Below are positions 44,207 to 54,394 of a stretch of DNA of 64,000 nucleotides, piece after piece. Where the stretch lies: the NCBI GenBank assembly GCA_016882265.1, contig VGVB01000011.1:1-64000 (forward strand), read 5' to 3'. Source of the DNA: Gammaproteobacteria bacterium. GTDB taxonomy: Bacteria > Pseudomonadota > Gammaproteobacteria > Steroidobacterales > Steroidobacteraceae. The notes below the pieces were generated by a model. That model worked only from the letters and a program-made list of their open reading frames with translations, did no database searches and was not told the origin of the DNA. Each line of letters begins with the position of its first letter. Position 1 is the first letter of the stretch. The translations under genes were made by a program, and so were the position numbers.

Positions 44207-46000
44207 TCAGAGCGCGAAGTGCTCGGCCGGCAGCTCCATCAGCGTGGCGGCTCCGGCACCGAGCGCGTCGAGATGAGCCTCGGCGCGCGGCAGCAGACTG
44301 GCGTAGTAGAAGCGTGCGGTCGCGAGCTTGGCCCGGTAGAAATCCGCCTCCGCGGCGCCGTTGTGCAGCGCGGCCACCGACACCGCCGCGACCTTGGCCC
44401 AGCACCAGGCCAGGCACAGATAGCCGGTCAGCATCAGATAGTCCGTCGACGCGGCCCCGACCTCGTCCGGGTCGCGTGCGGCCCGCTGCGCTATCGCCTC
44501 GGTCGCCTCGCTCCATTCCTTCAGCAGTCCGGCCAGGCGCGGTATGAAACCGGCCAGCTCCTCGTAGCGCGCGTGGCTCGAGCAGAAGCCGCCGATCAGC
44601 CCGCCGAGCTGGCGCGCCAGCACGCCCCCGGAACCGAGCACCTTGCGGCCGAGCAGGTCCATCGCCTGTACGCCGTTGGCGCCCTCGTAGATGGGCGTGA
44701 TGCGCGCGTCGCGGAAATACTGCTCGACGCCGGTCTCGCGGACGTAGCCGTGCCCGCCATGGATCTGCAGCGCGAGGCTGGTGCACTCGAGCGAGCGGTC
44801 GGTCACGAAGGCCTTGACCACCGGCGTCAGGATCGCGAGCAGCCCCGCGGCGCGCTCACGCTCGGCCGGCAGCGGGTGATGCAGCGACTTGTCGAGCTGC
44901 AGACCAGCCAGGTACACGAGCACCCGGCCACCCTCGACCAGCGCCTTCTGCGTGAACAGCATCCGGCGCACGTCCGGGTGGCCGATGATCGGGTCGGCAC
45001 CGCTGCGGCCGTCGCCATGCCGGGTCCGACCCTGGCGCCGCTCGCGCGCATAGGCCAGCGCGACCTGCCAGGCCGCCTCGGACTGGGCCAGACCCTGCAC
45101 GCCGACCCACAGCCGGGCATGGTTCATCATCGTGAACATACCGCGCAGCCCCTGGTGCGGACCGCCGACCAGCCAGCCCCGCGCGCCGTCGAAGTTCATC
45201 ACGCAGGTCGCCGAGCCATGAATGCCGAGCTTGTGTTCCACGCCGGTGCACATGACGGCGTTGCGTTCACCGGGACTGCCGTCGGCGGCCGGCAGGAACT
45301 TGGGCACCAGGAACAGGCTGATGCCGCGCGAACCCGGCGGTGCGTCCGGCAGTTTCGCCAGCACCAGGTGCACGATGTTGGGGCCGAAGTCACTTTCGCC
45401 GCCGGTGATGAAGATCTTGGTGCCGGTGATCCGGAAGCTGCCGTCGCCGGCCGGTTCGGCCCGGGTGCGCATCAGGCCGAGGTCGGTGCCGGCATGCGCC
45501 TCGGTCAGGCACATCGAGGCCAGCCATTCGCCGCTGACCAGCCTCGGCAGATACTGCTGCTGCAGTTCCGCGCTGGCGTGCCGACGCAGCAGCAGCACGG
45601 CGCTGTCGCTGAGGCCGCTGTACAGCTTCCACGCCATGTTCGCGGCCGCCGTCATCTCGGCCGCCGGAACGCCGAAGCTCTCCGGCAGGCCCTGTCCGCC
45701 GAACTCGGCCGGCCCGCACAGTGCGGCCCAGCCATCCTCGACGTAGCGCCGGTAGGTGGCGGCGAAGCCCGGCGGTGTCACCACCCGGCCGTCCGCCTCG
45801 CGGCGCACGCCGATGCGGTCACCCGGTTCGTTGGTCGGGGCGACGACGTCCTCGGCGAAGCGCGCGCACTGTTCCAGCACGCCGTCGATCAGCTCGGCGT
45901 TCAGTTCGTCGCGACCGAGCTCCCGGTAATGCGACTCGTCGTGCAGCACTTCGTGCAGCACGAAGCGGATCTCGCGCAGCGGTACTCTGTATTGCGGCAT
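44207..46000 (-). CDS. Acyl-CoA dehydrogenase, DmdC/AcdA2-like (about 600 residues)
   Basis: The predicted protein has 597 residues, longer than ordinary 380-residue acyl-CoA dehydrogenases, in line with the DmdC-type class that carries an extra C-terminal domain. It starts [19 protein letters not shown], the family's usual opening. FAD sites are [23 protein letters not shown] and the catalytic glutamate in [19 protein letters not shown]. These enzymes oxidise medium or long acyl-CoA, or methylmercaptopropionyl-CoA in DmdC. It is followed after 10 nt by proB, probably by chance. The start ATG 46000 has a rather distant GGAGGG. Confidence 0.93.
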   Translation of the reverse strand: MPQYRVPLREIRFVLHEVLHDESHYRELGRDELNAELIDGVLEQCARFAEDVVAPTNEPGDRIGVRREADGRVVTPPGFAATYRRYVEDGWAALCGPAEFGGQGLPESFGVPAAEMTAAANMAWKLYSGLSDSAVLLLRRHASAELQQQYLPRLVSGEWLASMCLTEAHAGTDLGLMRTRAEPAGDGSFRITGTKIFITGGESDFGPNIVHLVLAKLPDAPPGSRGISLFLVPKFLPAADGSPGERNAVMCTGVEHKLGIHGSATCVMNFDGARGWLVGGPHQGLRGMFTMMNHARLWVGVQGLAQSEAAWQVALAYARERRQGRTRHGDGRSGADPIIGHPDVRRMLFTQKALVEGGRVLVYLAGLQLDKSLHHPLPAERERAAGLLAILTPVVKAFVTDRSLECTSLALQIHGGHGYVRETGVEQYFRDARITPIYEGANGVQAMDLLGRKVLGSGGVLARQLGGLIGGFCSSHARYEELAGFIPRLAGLLKEWSEATEAIAQRAARDPDEVGAASTDYLMLTGYLCLAWCWAKVAAVSVAALHNGAAEADFYRAKLATARFYYASLLPRAEAHLDALGAGAATLMELPAEHFAL

Positions 46001-46040
46001 CGTCTCTGACGTACCCTCCGTTGCAGGTGGAACGCGCTGC

Positions 46041-46373
46041 TCAGCTCGCGGCCGCGCAGCGGATACAGCGATCCGAGTAGGGCAGCGCCCGCAGCCGGCG
46101 CTCGTCGATCGCCTCGCCGCAGCGGCTGCACCGTCCGTAGTTGCCCTGGTCGAGCCGGCTGAGCGCGCGATTGATCTGGGCGATCTCGGCGGCCGCCGCC
46201 TCGCCGATTCCGGCCAGTACCGCATCGTTCTCCATCTGCACGACCTGCTCGGCAAAATCCTTTTCCAGCGGCCCCGACGAGCGCGTGATGTCGGCGCGGA
46301 CCTTGGCAGCGCGGTCCAGCAGTTCCTGCTTCTGCGCCAGCAGGCGGGCCCGAATTCCCTGGTCGTCGCTCAT
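46041..46373 (-). CDS. TraR/DksA family zinc-finger protein
   Basis: The predicted protein has 110 residues. It has an N-terminal coiled coil and the C-terminal zinc finger C-x2-C-x17-C-x2-C (CSRCGEAIDERRLRALPYSD then RCIRC). Short DksA-like proteins of this type bind RNA polymerase through the secondary channel and alter promoter choice. It lacks an exact DksA DxxDxA tip and has QMENDAVLAGIGEA there, so it is not the main DksA. GGAGG is 9 nt before ATG 46373. Confidence 0.9.
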   Translation of the reverse strand: MSDDQGIRARLLAQKQELLDRAAKVRADITRSSGPLEKDFAEQVVQMENDAVLAGIGEAAAAEIAQINRALSRLDQGNYGRCSRCGEAIDERRLRALPYSDRCIRCAAAS

Positions 46374-46576
46374 CCGCAGGACCTCCGCTCCTTCCGGCAC
46401 CGTCGCCGGCGCGAAGCACAGCCACCGGCAGAGACCAGTTTACCCGGACTCGGGCGCTTCCGGGCGCGAACCGCAGTCACCGGCAGCGGTCCGTCATTGC
46501 TTCCGATCGGCCGGCGAACGTAAACTCGGGGCCGGTCCGACCGACCGGCGTCGGCGGGCAGCAGCGAGGGAGTCCG

Positions 46577-46819
46577 ATGAACCGCGATCACAACCCGGTA
46601 CCCGGCAAGTGGTACGAGAACCTGGAGGACGGCGAAGTCTTCCAGGTGCTGTCCGTCGACGAGGACTCGGAGCTGATCGAGCTGCAGTACGAGGACGGCG
46701 ACGTCGAGGAAGTCGACTACGAGACCTGGCAGGAACTCGACCTCGAGCTGACCGAAGAGCCGGAGGGCTGGACCGGTGACGAGGACGACGAGAATTACGA
46801 TGATCGGGACGACTATTGA
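46577..46819 (+). CDS. Small acidic protein, DUF6763-like
   Basis: The predicted protein has 80 residues and is extremely acidic at the C-terminus (GDEDDENYDDRDDY). The core PGKWYENLEDGEVFQVLSVD, then ELIELQYEDGDVEEVDYETW matches the DUF6763 pattern I recall in gammaproteobacteria: a small SH3-like beta domain with W-Y and D-G-D-V-E-E. Function is unknown. It has GAGGGA upstream of ATG 46577 and overlaps the kinase gene's earliest start by 4 nt. Confidence 0.85.
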   Translation: MNRDHNPVPGKWYENLEDGEVFQVLSVDEDSELIELQYEDGDVEEVDYETWQELDLELTEEPEGWTGDEDDENYDDRDDY

Positions 46820-48360
46820 CCAGTCGCAGCCACCCGCCGTGCGGGGCGGCTGATGGCGCGCCGATGGCCGCCGCCCCCGAACTCGAAGCGGTGCTGGCGG
46901 CCGCCGTCGACGCCGTCGTCATCGCCGATGCCGGGGGCCGGATAGAGCATTTCAATCCGGCGGCCGAAGCGCTGTTCGGCTGGCGGGCCAGCGAGATCAT
47001 CGGCCAGAGCGTCGGCCTGCTGATGCCGGAACCGTTCCGCAGCGAGCACGACGGCTACATCAGCCGCTACCGGGAGAGCGGTGAGCGCCGGGCCATCGGC
47101 CGGCGCCGCGAGGTCAACGCCTGCCGGCGCGACGGCAGCCAGTTCATGGCCTCACTGGCGATCGGCGAGATCACCGGCGGACCCGAGCCGCGCTTCGTCG
47201 GCATTCTGCACGACGCCAGCGACCCGGCCAGTTTCGATCCGCTGCAGCGCGGCGGCCGGCTGCTGCGCCAGGCCCAGGCGCTGGCCGGCGTCGCCAACTA
47301 CGAGGCCCGCCTGCCGCTCGGGACCACGGTCTGGTCGGACGAGATGTACCGCATCGTCGGCCGCGACCGGGCCTCGGGTCCGGTCACACCCGACGAGTTC
47401 GTCGCGCGCTACGTGATCCCCGGCGACCGGGAGAATTACCGGCGCCGCTGGCAGGAGGCGATGAGCAGCGGCCTGTTCGACCTCGAGTGCCGGATCACCA
47501 CCGACCGCGGCGTGCTGCGCGTGGTGCACTCGATCGCCCAGATGCTGCCGGAGTCCGACGGCACGCTGCAGGTGACCGGCACGCTGTACGACGTCACCGA
47601 GCGGCCGCGCGCCGCCGACGAGATGCGCCTTGCGCAGGAGCGCATGACCCAGTTCGCGCGGCTGTCGACGATGGGCGAAATGGCGGCCGGCCTGGCCCAC
47701 GAGATCAACCAGCCGCTGGCCGCGATCACCACGTTCTCGCAGGCGCTGCAGCGGATGCTGCGCAACCCGGACGGCGCCGCCCGCAACGAGATCGAGGAGG
47801 TGCTGGAACAGATCGCCGCCCAGGCGCTGCGTGCCGGCGAGGTGATCCACCGGCTGCGCGTGTTCCTCCGTAACCGCGAGGTGCGCCAGGAGACGGTACC
47901 CCCCGGGCAGTTGATCGAGGACACGCTGCTGTTCGCCGAGCCGGACGTCCGGCTCAGCAACATCCGCGTGCTGCTCGACGTGCCGGGCACGCTGCCGACC
48001 GTCGACTGCGACCCGGTGCAGATCCAGCAGGTGCTGCTGAACCTGGTGCGCAACGCGATCGACGCGATGAACGAGGCCGTCAGCGGGCCGCGCGAGCTCG
48101 TCGTCGCCGCGCGGCTGATGGACTCCGGCGAGATCGAGATCAGCGTCGCCGACCATGGTCCGGGCATCAGCCGTGAGGTGGCCGAGAGCTTCGGCAACCC
48201 GTTCTTCACCACCAAGCCGTCCGGGACCGGTCTCGGCGTGGCGATCAGCCGCTCGATCCTGCGCGCGCATGGCGGCCGTTTCGGCCACCGCCCTACACCC
48301 GGCGGCGGCGCCACGGTATTCTTCACGCTGCCGGCTTCACCCGGAGTCACCGATGAATGA
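46816..48360 (+). CDS. PAS-domain sensor histidine kinase, FixL/DctS-like
   Basis: The predicted protein has 514 residues and no transmembrane segment. It has two PAS domains: FNPAAEALFGWRASEIIGQS at about 50-69 and the Y-x-E/W-S-D-E-M type at about 150-270. The kinase core has the phospho-acceptor histidine in AGLAHEINQPLAAI, NLVRNAIDAM, VADHGPGI and GTGLGVAISRSILRAHGG. Whether haem binds the first PAS cannot be seen. Start TTG 46816 overlaps the previous stop and has GGGA upstream; ATG 46864 is the alternative. The H-box type and response-regulator partner match FixL-like pairs, but the signal is unknown. Confidence 0.9.
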   Translation: MTSRSHPPCGAADGAPMAAAPELEAVLAAAVDAVVIADAGGRIEHFNPAAEALFGWRASEIIGQSVGLLMPEPFRSEHDGYISRYRESGERRAIGRRREVNACRRDGSQFMASLAIGEITGGPEPRFVGILHDASDPASFDPLQRGGRLLRQAQALAGVANYEARLPLGTTVWSDEMYRIVGRDRASGPVTPDEFVARYVIPGDRENYRRRWQEAMSSGLFDLECRITTDRGVLRVVHSIAQMLPESDGTLQVTGTLYDVTERPRAADEMRLAQERMTQFARLSTMGEMAAGLAHEINQPLAAITTFSQALQRMLRNPDGAARNEIEEVLEQIAAQALRAGEVIHRLRVFLRNREVRQETVPPGQLIEDTLLFAEPDVRLSNIRVLLDVPGTLPTVDCDPVQIQQVLLNLVRNAIDAMNEAVSGPRELVVAARLMDSGEIEISVADHGPGISREVAESFGNPFFTTKPSGTGLGVAISRSILRAHGGRFGHRPTPGGGATVFFTLPASPGVTDE

Positions 48361-48970
48361 CAGGACCCCAACGGTATTCGTCGTCGACGATGACGTGGCC
48401 GTGTGCACCTCGCTGCGCCTGCTGTTGCGCTCGGTCGGGCTGCCGGCCGTCACCTGCGCCTCCGCCGCCGAGTTTCTCGCCCAGTTCGATGCCGAGTGCC
48501 CGGGCTGCATCGTGCTCGACATCCGCATGCCCGGCATGAGCGGCATCGAGCTGCAGCAGGTCCTCAACGAGCGGCACTCGATCACGCCGATCGTGTTCAT
48601 CACCGGGCACGGCGACGTGCCGATGGCGGTCGAGGCGATGCAGGCCGGCGCGATCGACTTCATCCAGAAACCGTTCCGCGACCAGGACCTGCTCGACCGC
48701 ATCAACCGCGCGCTCGACCGCGACCGGGCGCTACGCGCCGAACTGAGCGAACGCGACGCGATCCGCCAGCGCATCGCGCGGCTGACGCCGCGCGAGCGCG
48801 AGGTGCTCGACCTCGTGACCAAGGGCAAGGCCAACAAGGTCATCGCCGGCGATCTGGAGGTCAGCCAGCGCACGGTCGAGATCCACCGCGCGCGGGTCAT
48901 GGAGAAGATGGGCGCGACCTCGCTCGTGCACCTGGTGCGCATGGTGATCGAGGCTGAGCGCGAGAACTGA
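48353..48970 (+). CDS. FixJ/NarL-type response regulator
   Basis: The predicted protein has 205 residues. The receiver domain has VFVVDDDVAVCTSLRLLLRS, phospho-acceptor Asp in CIVLDIRMPGMSGIELQQVL and KPF at the usual position. A LuxR-type helix-turn-helix domain follows, RLTPREREVLDLVTKGKANK then VIAGDLEVSQRTVEIHRARV. It overlaps the kinase gene by 8 nt (CCGGAG upstream), so the two form a coupled FixL/FixJ-like system. No target promoter can be identified by eye. Confidence 0.95.
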   Translation: MNDRTPTVFVVDDDVAVCTSLRLLLRSVGLPAVTCASAAEFLAQFDAECPGCIVLDIRMPGMSGIELQQVLNERHSITPIVFITGHGDVPMAVEAMQAGAIDFIQKPFRDQDLLDRINRALDRDRALRAELSERDAIRQRIARLTPREREVLDLVTKGKANKVIAGDLEVSQRTVEIHRARVMEKMGATSLVHLVRMVIEAEREN

Positions 48971-48985
48971 GCAGACGGCGCGGCT

Positions 48986-49849
48986 TCAGGTACTGATGCC
49001 GTAGAAGCTGCGCACGACGGCCGCGGCCTCCAGCCCGCTGTCGACGATCGTGAACAGCCGCGCCTCGCCGGCGCTGACGAGCCCCTCCGCGACCAGAAAG
49101 TCGAAATCGACGGCACGGCGCCAGTATTCGCCGCCGACCAGCACGACCGGCATGGGCGCGATGCGGCCGGTCTGTACCAGGGTCAGGGCCTCGAATACCT
49201 CGTCCAGCGTACCGAAGCCACCCGGCATCGCCACCAGCGCGCAGGCGCGCAACAGGAAGTGCAGCTTGCGCATGGCGAAATAGCGGAAGCGGAAAGCGAG
49301 CGCCGGCGTGATGAACGGATTGGGCCGCTGTTCATTCGGCAGATCGATGTTGAACCCGGCGGACGGCGCACCCTCTTCCCAGGCGCCGCGGTTGGCCGCC
49401 TCCATGATGCCGGGACCGCCGCCGGTGACGACGACGAATTCCCGCCGGCCGGCACCGGTGCAGTGACGCGCGAGCTCGCGGGCCAGCAGGCGTGCTTCGT
49501 CGTAGTAACGGGACCAGGCCAGCCCCCGGCCGGCCTCGACCACCGCGCGCTCCAGGTTCGCGTCGCCCGGCCGGCGTTCGAGCGCGGCTTGCGCGGCGGC
49601 CAGGCGTTCCGCAGCCCGGGCCGGGGGCAGGATCCGCGAGCTGCCGAACACGACCACGGTGCTGCCCACGTGATGGGCGCGCAGTCGCTCCTCCGGGCGC
49701 ATCGCCTCGAGCGCCAGCCGCGCCGGGCGCGCCGCGTCGGCCTCGAGGAATTCGTGATCGGCCTCGGCCAGCCGATAGCTCGGACTGCTGCGGATCGCCT
49801 CGACCATCTGCTCCAGCGCGGCCGCATCGGGTTCCGGTCGCTCGCTCAT
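48986..49849 (-). CDS. LOG-family (TIGR00730-like) nucleotide phosphoribohydrolase
   Basis: The predicted protein has 287 residues. It has the lysine-decarboxylase-like Rossmann fold with VVVTGGGPGIMEAANRGAWE and the signature PGGFGTLDEVFEALTLVQTG (P-G-G-x-G-T-x-x-E). Such proteins release free bases from cytokinin riboside monophosphates or act on other nucleoside monophosphates; in bacteria the role is often unknown. ATG 49849 shares a base with the stop of the nuclease gene (TGATG) and has GGGAGG upstream. Confidence 0.93.
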   Translation of the reverse strand: MSERPEPDAAALEQMVEAIRSSPSYRLAEADHEFLEADAARPARLALEAMRPEERLRAHHVGSTVVVFGSSRILPPARAAERLAAAQAALERRPGDANLERAVVEAGRGLAWSRYYDEARLLARELARHCTGAGRREFVVVTGGGPGIMEAANRGAWEEGAPSAGFNIDLPNEQRPNPFITPALAFRFRYFAMRKLHFLLRACALVAMPGGFGTLDEVFEALTLVQTGRIAPMPVVLVGGEYWRRAVDFDFLVAEGLVSAGEARLFTIVDSGLEAAAVVRSFYGIST

Positions 49850-51237
49850 CACAGCCTCCCGAGGTCGATGACCTCACCCTGTGCGGGGATCGTACAGTCC
49901 CAGCCGTGGCGCTGGCGGATCCGCTCGTGGAATGCGAGCTGCGCACGCTCCTCGCCGTGCACCAGCAGGGTCCGGGCCGGCGGGCGGCGGAAATGCCCGA
50001 GCCAGTCGAGCAGCGCATGCTGGTCAGCGTGCGCGGAAAAGCCGCCGAGGGTCACGATGCGGGCCCGCACGCGCAGCTCGTGGCCATGGATCCGGACCCA
50101 CTGCACGCCGTCGACCAGTGCGCGCCCGAGTGTGCCCTGCGCCTGGAAGCCGGTGATCATCACCGTGCTCCTTGGATTCGGCAGATGATGGCGGAGATGG
50201 TGACGGATCCGCCCGCCCTCGCACATGCCGCTGGCCGCGATGATCACGATGCCGCCCTGCACGCGATTCAGCGCCATCGATTCCGCGACCGAGCCGACGA
50301 AGCGCACGCGCGGCTCGCGCCCCGGCACCGGCGCGGCGGCCGCCAGCCGGCGCGCTTCCTGATCGAACAGCGCCAGGTGCCGGGCGGTGATCTGCGTCAC
50401 CTCGGTCGCCATCGGTGAATCGACGTAGATCCGCGGCGGCTCGATCCGGCCCTCGCGCGCCAGCACGTTGAACCAGTACAGGAGTTCCTGGGTGCGGCCG
50501 ACCGCGAACGCCGGCACGATCAGGTTGCCGCCCCGCCCGTGCAGCGTGGCGCCCACGGTGGCGACGAATTCGTCGATGGTGGCGGCCTGCGAGCGGTGGT
50601 CGCGGTCGCCATAGGTGCTCTCGACCAGCAGCACGTCGGCCTGATCGATCGCCACCGGGTCGCGCAGGATCGGCCGGCCGGGCTGGCCGAGATCGCCGGA
50701 CACGACGACCGAGCGCGCCAGGCCCTGCTCCGTCAGAGTCAGCTCGATGATCGCCGAGCCGAGGATGTGGCCGGCATCGCGAAACCGGCAGCGGATGCCG
50801 GCGGCCGGTTCGAACGGCAGGTCGTAATCGACCGGCCGGCAATGCTGCAGCACGCGCTCGGCTTCGGCGACGGTGTACAGCGCCGGCCGCGCGCCGCGCC
50901 GGCCGTGGCTGCGCGCCGCCTCCATCTGCTGCAGCCAGGCGCTGTCCGGCAGCAGCACGCCGAGCAGATCGCGGGTCGCTGCCGTCAGGTACACCGGACC
51001 CGCGAAACCCGCGGCCACCAGCCGTGGCAGCAGGCCGCTGTGGTCGATATGAGCATGCGTCAGCAGCACGAAATCGAGGGCCGCCGGGTCGAAAGCGAAC
51101 GGCCGGTGGTTCTGCGCGACCGCGCCGCGCGGGCCCTGGAACATGCCGCAATCGACCAGAAAGCGGTGCGGGCCGTTGGCGAACAGGAAACTGGAGCCCG
51201 TCACCTGGCGGGCGGCGCCGAGAATCGTCAGGCGCAT
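49849..51237 (-). CDS. Metallo-beta-lactamase fold RNA nuclease, beta-CASP type
   Basis: The predicted protein has 462 residues. The zinc site includes LLTHAHIDHSGLLPRLVAAG, and DAGHILGSAIIEL and VVSGDLGQPG continue the lactamase fold. A beta-CASP domain follows (VESTYGDRDHRSQAATIDEF, VPAFAVGRTQELLYW, IIAASGMCEGGRIRHHLRHH) and the C-terminal GGFSAHADQHALLDWLGHF. The family includes mRNA 3'-end processing and exonuclease enzymes. It heads a two-gene minus-strand operon with the LOG protein. Confidence 0.93.
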   Translation of the reverse strand: MRLTILGAARQVTGSSFLFANGPHRFLVDCGMFQGPRGAVAQNHRPFAFDPAALDFVLLTHAHIDHSGLLPRLVAAGFAGPVYLTAATRDLLGVLLPDSAWLQQMEAARSHGRRGARPALYTVAEAERVLQHCRPVDYDLPFEPAAGIRCRFRDAGHILGSAIIELTLTEQGLARSVVVSGDLGQPGRPILRDPVAIDQADVLLVESTYGDRDHRSQAATIDEFVATVGATLHGRGGNLIVPAFAVGRTQELLYWFNVLAREGRIEPPRIYVDSPMATEVTQITARHLALFDQEARRLAAAAPVPGREPRVRFVGSVAESMALNRVQGGIVIIAASGMCEGGRIRHHLRHHLPNPRSTVMITGFQAQGTLGRALVDGVQWVRIHGHELRVRARIVTLGGFSAHADQHALLDWLGHFRRPPARTLLVHGEERAQLAFHERIRQRHGWDCTIPAQGEVIDLGRL

Positions 51238-51359
51238 CGGCGACCCTTCCTCCGCGCGGCGGCCACGCCGCCCGCGCGCGGCGGCCGGCGGATCCGGGGC
51301 GCTATAATGTCAGCGAATATACTTGAACCAGCCGCCGGCGGCACCCATCTGAGGCCAGC

Positions 51360-52241
51360 ATGAAGAGAGTACTGCTGTTCCTGCTCACCAACTTCGCCAT
51401 CCTGATCGTGGCGAGCGTCACGCTGCGCCTGCTGGGCTTCGAGCCGTGGCTGACGCAGCAAGGCATCAACTTCAATTCGCTGCTGGTGTTCGGCGCGCTG
51501 CTCGGCTTCGGTGGCGCATTCGTATCGCTGGCACTGTCGAAGTGGACCGCCAGACGGATGATGGGCGTCCAGCTCATCGAGCGGCCGCGCAACGAGGCCG
51601 AAACCTGGCTGGTCGAGACGGTGCGCCGCCAGGCGCAGCTCGCCGGGATCGGCATGCCCGAGGTCGGCTGGTTCGAGTCGCCGCAGCCGAATGCCTTCGC
51701 CACCGGCGCCAGCCGCAACAAGGCGCTGGTCGCCGTCAGCTCCGGTCTGCTCGAGCGAATGGACCGCAGCGAGGTCGAGGCAGTCCTCGGCCACGAGGTC
51801 AGTCACGTCGCCAACGGCGACATGGTCACGCTGACGCTGATCCAGGGCGTCGTCAACACCTTCGTGTTCGTGGCCTCGCGCCTGGTCGGCAATCTGGTCG
51901 ACCGCGCCGTGTTCCGCAATGAGAACGGGCACGGTCCGGCCTTCTGGATCACGACCATCGTCACTGAGCTGGTGCTCGCGTTCCTGGCCAGCATGGTCGT
52001 CATGTGGTTCTCCCGCCAGCGCGAGTTCCGCGCCGACCTTGGCGGCGCCCGCCTCGCCGGCCGCAACAACATGATCGGCGCACTGGAGGCGTTGCAGCGC
52101 AGCCAGCCCGAGGCACTGCCCGACCGCATGGCCGCGTTCGGCATCGCCGGCGGCGGGGCTGCCGGCCTGCGCAGGCTGTTCCTGAGCCACCCGCCGCTGG
52201 CCGAGCGCATCGCGGCACTGCGCAACGCGCCGCTGTCCTGA
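51360..52241 (+). CDS. htpX: Heat-shock membrane protease HtpX
   Basis: The predicted protein has 293 residues and is an inner-membrane M48 zinc metalloprotease for membrane protein quality control. Two N-terminal helices are followed by the active-site motif [17 protein letters not shown], two more helices and the third ligand in [13 protein letters not shown] consensus -10 (TATAAT at 51303-51308) 51 bp upstream suggests the promoter; no good -35 is visible, and a heat-shock sigma factor could be used instead. Confidence 0.97.
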   Translation: MKRVLLFLLTNFAILIVASVTLRLLGFEPWLTQQGINFNSLLVFGALLGFGGAFVSLALSKWTARRMMGVQLIERPRNEAETWLVETVRRQAQLAGIGMPEVGWFESPQPNAFATGASRNKALVAVSSGLLERMDRSEVEAVLGHEVSHVANGDMVTLTLIQGVVNTFVFVASRLVGNLVDRAVFRNENGHGPAFWITTIVTELVLAFLASMVVMWFSRQREFRADLGGARLAGRNNMIGALEALQRSQPEALPDRMAAFGIAGGGAAGLRRLFLSHPPLAERIAALRNAPLS

Positions 52242-52920
52242 ACCCGACGCTGGTCTGGTTCCGCCGCGACCTGCGCCTCGGCGGCCATCCGGCGCTCAGC
52301 GCCGTGCTGGCTGCCGGGGGCGCGGTCGTCGCGGTGCACGTCCATGGCCCGGACGAAGAAGGTGCGGGAGCGCCCGGCGCCGCGGGCCGCTGGTGGCTGC
52401 ATCACAGTCTCACGCGGCTCGACGGGCTCACTGGAACCGCGCTCACGAACCGGCCCTGGCCGCGCGCGATGCCGCCCTCGCCGGCGAGCTGGCGCGTGCC
52501 GGCCTGGAAACAGTCGTTCATGACGGGGATCTGCTGGCGGAACCCGGCTCGCTGCTGAGCGCGGGCGGCCGGCCACCGCGCGTGTTCACGCCATTCTGGC
52601 GTCGCCTGCAACCACGACTGGCCGCACTGCCGGCACCGCTGCCCGCCCCGCGGTGTGCGCCGGCGCCACCGAAAAGGGCGCGAGGCCTGCCGCTCGAGGC
52701 ACTCGGACTGCTGCCCCGGGTGCGCTGGGATGCAGGGCTCGCCGGGCGCTGGCAGCCCGGTGAGGCGGGCACGGCAGCAGGGCCGCCGGTTCGACCCACT
52801 GGGTCGTCATGTGCGGCGCTGGTTGCCGGAACTCGCCGGTCGGCCCGATCGCTGGCTGCACGAGCCCTGGGCGGCGCCGGCGCGCACGGCAACGGTTCCT
52901 CCGTATCGTCGGCGCCCGGG
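52238..52920 (+). pseudogene. phr: Deoxyribodipyrimidine photolyase, deletion pseudogene
   Basis: Photolyase sequence appears in three successive frames with material missing between them. The first is [20 protein letters not shown] to GAPGAAGRWWLHHSLTRLDG (52238-52430). The second, from about 52448, is HEPALAARDAALAGELARAG, then RVFTPFWRRLQPRLAALP and WQPGEAG. The third, about 52782-52870, is RRFDPLGRHVRRWLPELAG, then RPDRWLHEPWAAP, the end of the FAD-binding domain. Perhaps 690 bp remain of about 1,400; the core FAD and DNA-binding region is gone. The start overlaps the htpX stop, so an intact phr once followed htpX. It cannot encode a photolyase. Confidence 0.82.
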
Positions 52921-52936
52921 CGGTAAGATCGGCGCC

Positions 52937-54373
52937 ATGAACGATCCGGTCGGGCCGCTGCCCGCGTCGTGGCTGGGCGAGTTGAAGGCGCTGCTCGGAC
53001 CGGGCGGCTACCTCGATGCGGCCGCGGACCGGGCACCGTTCGAGACCGATTTCCGCGCGCTGTACCACGGCGACACGCCGCTGGTCGCGCTGCCGGACTC
53101 GACCGCGCGGGTCGCGGAACTTGTGCGCTGGTGCGCCGCGCACCGCGTCGCGATCGTGCCGCAGGGCGGCAATACCAGCTATTGCGGTGGGGCGACGCCG
53201 CGACCCGGCGGGCGCGAGCTGGTGCTGTCACTGCGCCGCATGCACCGCATCCGTGCGCTCGATCCCGCCGGCGACGCGATGACCGCCGAGGCCGGCTGCG
53301 TGCTCGCCGGGCTGCAGGAAGCGGCCGCCGCTGCCGGCCGGCTGCTGCCGCTGTCGCTCGGTTCCGAGGGCTCGTGCACGCTCGGTGGTGTGATCTCGAC
53401 CAATGCCGGCGGCACCGCGGTGCTGCGCTACGGCATGATGCGCGCCCTCGTGCTCGGCCTCGAGGTCGTGCTGCCGGATGGGCGCGTGCTCGACCAGCTT
53501 ACGGCACTCGCCAAGGACAACACCGGTTATGACCTCAAGCAGCTCTTCATCGGCGCCGAGGGCACGCTCGGCGTCGTCACGGCCGCCTGCCTGCGCCTGC
53601 ACCCGCGGCCGCAGAGCACGGTGACAGCGTTCGCTGCGGTACCCGATCCGGCGGCCGCGCTCGCACTGCTGGCCAGACTGCGCGGCGCGGCGGGTCATGC
53701 CCTGTCGACCTTCGAGCTGCTGCCGCGCGTCGCGCTCGAGCTCGTGCTGCGCCACGTGCCGGGCACCCGCGAGCCGCTGGCGGGCGTGCAGCCGTGGTAT
53801 GTGCTGGTCGAGTTCGGCCTGCACGAGCCCGAGGCAGCGGCCCGCGAGCGCGTCGAGGCAACGCTGGCCGCGGCGATCGCGGCCGGTGAAATCAGCGACG
53901 TCGTGCTCGCCGCGACGCTCGCCCAGCGCGACGCGCTGTGGCGGCTGCGCGAGGAAATCCCGTTCGCCCAGCGACGCGAGGGCGTGAGCCTGAAGCACGA
54001 CATCGCGGTCGCCGTGCAGCGTGTGCCGGAATTCATTGCCGCCGGCGCCGCCGCGATCGCGAGCCTCGTGCCCGGCGCGCGGCTGGTGACCTACGGCCAT
54101 CTCGGCGACGGCAGCCTGCACTTCAACGTGTCGGCAGGCGCCGGCGACGACGGCGCGTCGCTGCGCGCCGCCGAGAACACAGTCCGGCAGGCGGTGCACG
54201 GACTGGTCGCCCGTTGCCGCGGCAGCATCAGCGCCGAACATGGTATCGGCCAGCTCAAGGTCGCCGAACTCGAGCGCTACGAGGATCCGGTCGCGCTGGC
54301 CGTGATGCGTGACCTCAAGCGCGCGCTCGACCCGCTCGGCATCATGAACCCCGGCAAGGTCCTCGCGTCGTAG
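52937..54373 (+). CDS. FAD-linked 2-hydroxyacid oxidase/dehydrogenase, D-2-hydroxyglutarate dehydrogenase or GlcD-like
   Basis: The predicted protein has 478 residues and oxidises a D-2-hydroxyacid. The FAD-binding domain has IVPQGGNTSYCGGATPRPGG, LSLGSEGSCTLGGVISTNAG and GAEGTLGVVTAACLRLHP. The C-terminal cap has TYGHLGDGSLHFNVS (metal-binding histidines) and ISAEHGIGQLKVAELERYED with MNPGKVL at the end. D-2-hydroxyglutarate, D-lactate and glycolate are candidate substrates; sequence alone does not decide. TAAGAT (52924-52929) ends 7 nt before ATG 52937 without a ribosome-binding site, so this mRNA too may be leaderless. Confidence 0.9.
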   Translation: MNDPVGPLPASWLGELKALLGPGGYLDAAADRAPFETDFRALYHGDTPLVALPDSTARVAELVRWCAAHRVAIVPQGGNTSYCGGATPRPGGRELVLSLRRMHRIRALDPAGDAMTAEAGCVLAGLQEAAAAAGRLLPLSLGSEGSCTLGGVISTNAGGTAVLRYGMMRALVLGLEVVLPDGRVLDQLTALAKDNTGYDLKQLFIGAEGTLGVVTAACLRLHPRPQSTVTAFAAVPDPAAALALLARLRGAAGHALSTFELLPRVALELVLRHVPGTREPLAGVQPWYVLVEFGLHEPEAAARERVEATLAAAIAAGEISDVVLAATLAQRDALWRLREEIPFAQRREGVSLKHDIAVAVQRVPEFIAAGAAAIASLVPGARLVTYGHLGDGSLHFNVSAGAGDDGASLRAAENTVRQAVHGLVARCRGSISAEHGIGQLKVAELERYEDPVALAVMRDLKRALDPLGIMNPGKVLAS

Positions 54374-54394
54374 AAAAGGGCAGCGTCCCCTTGT

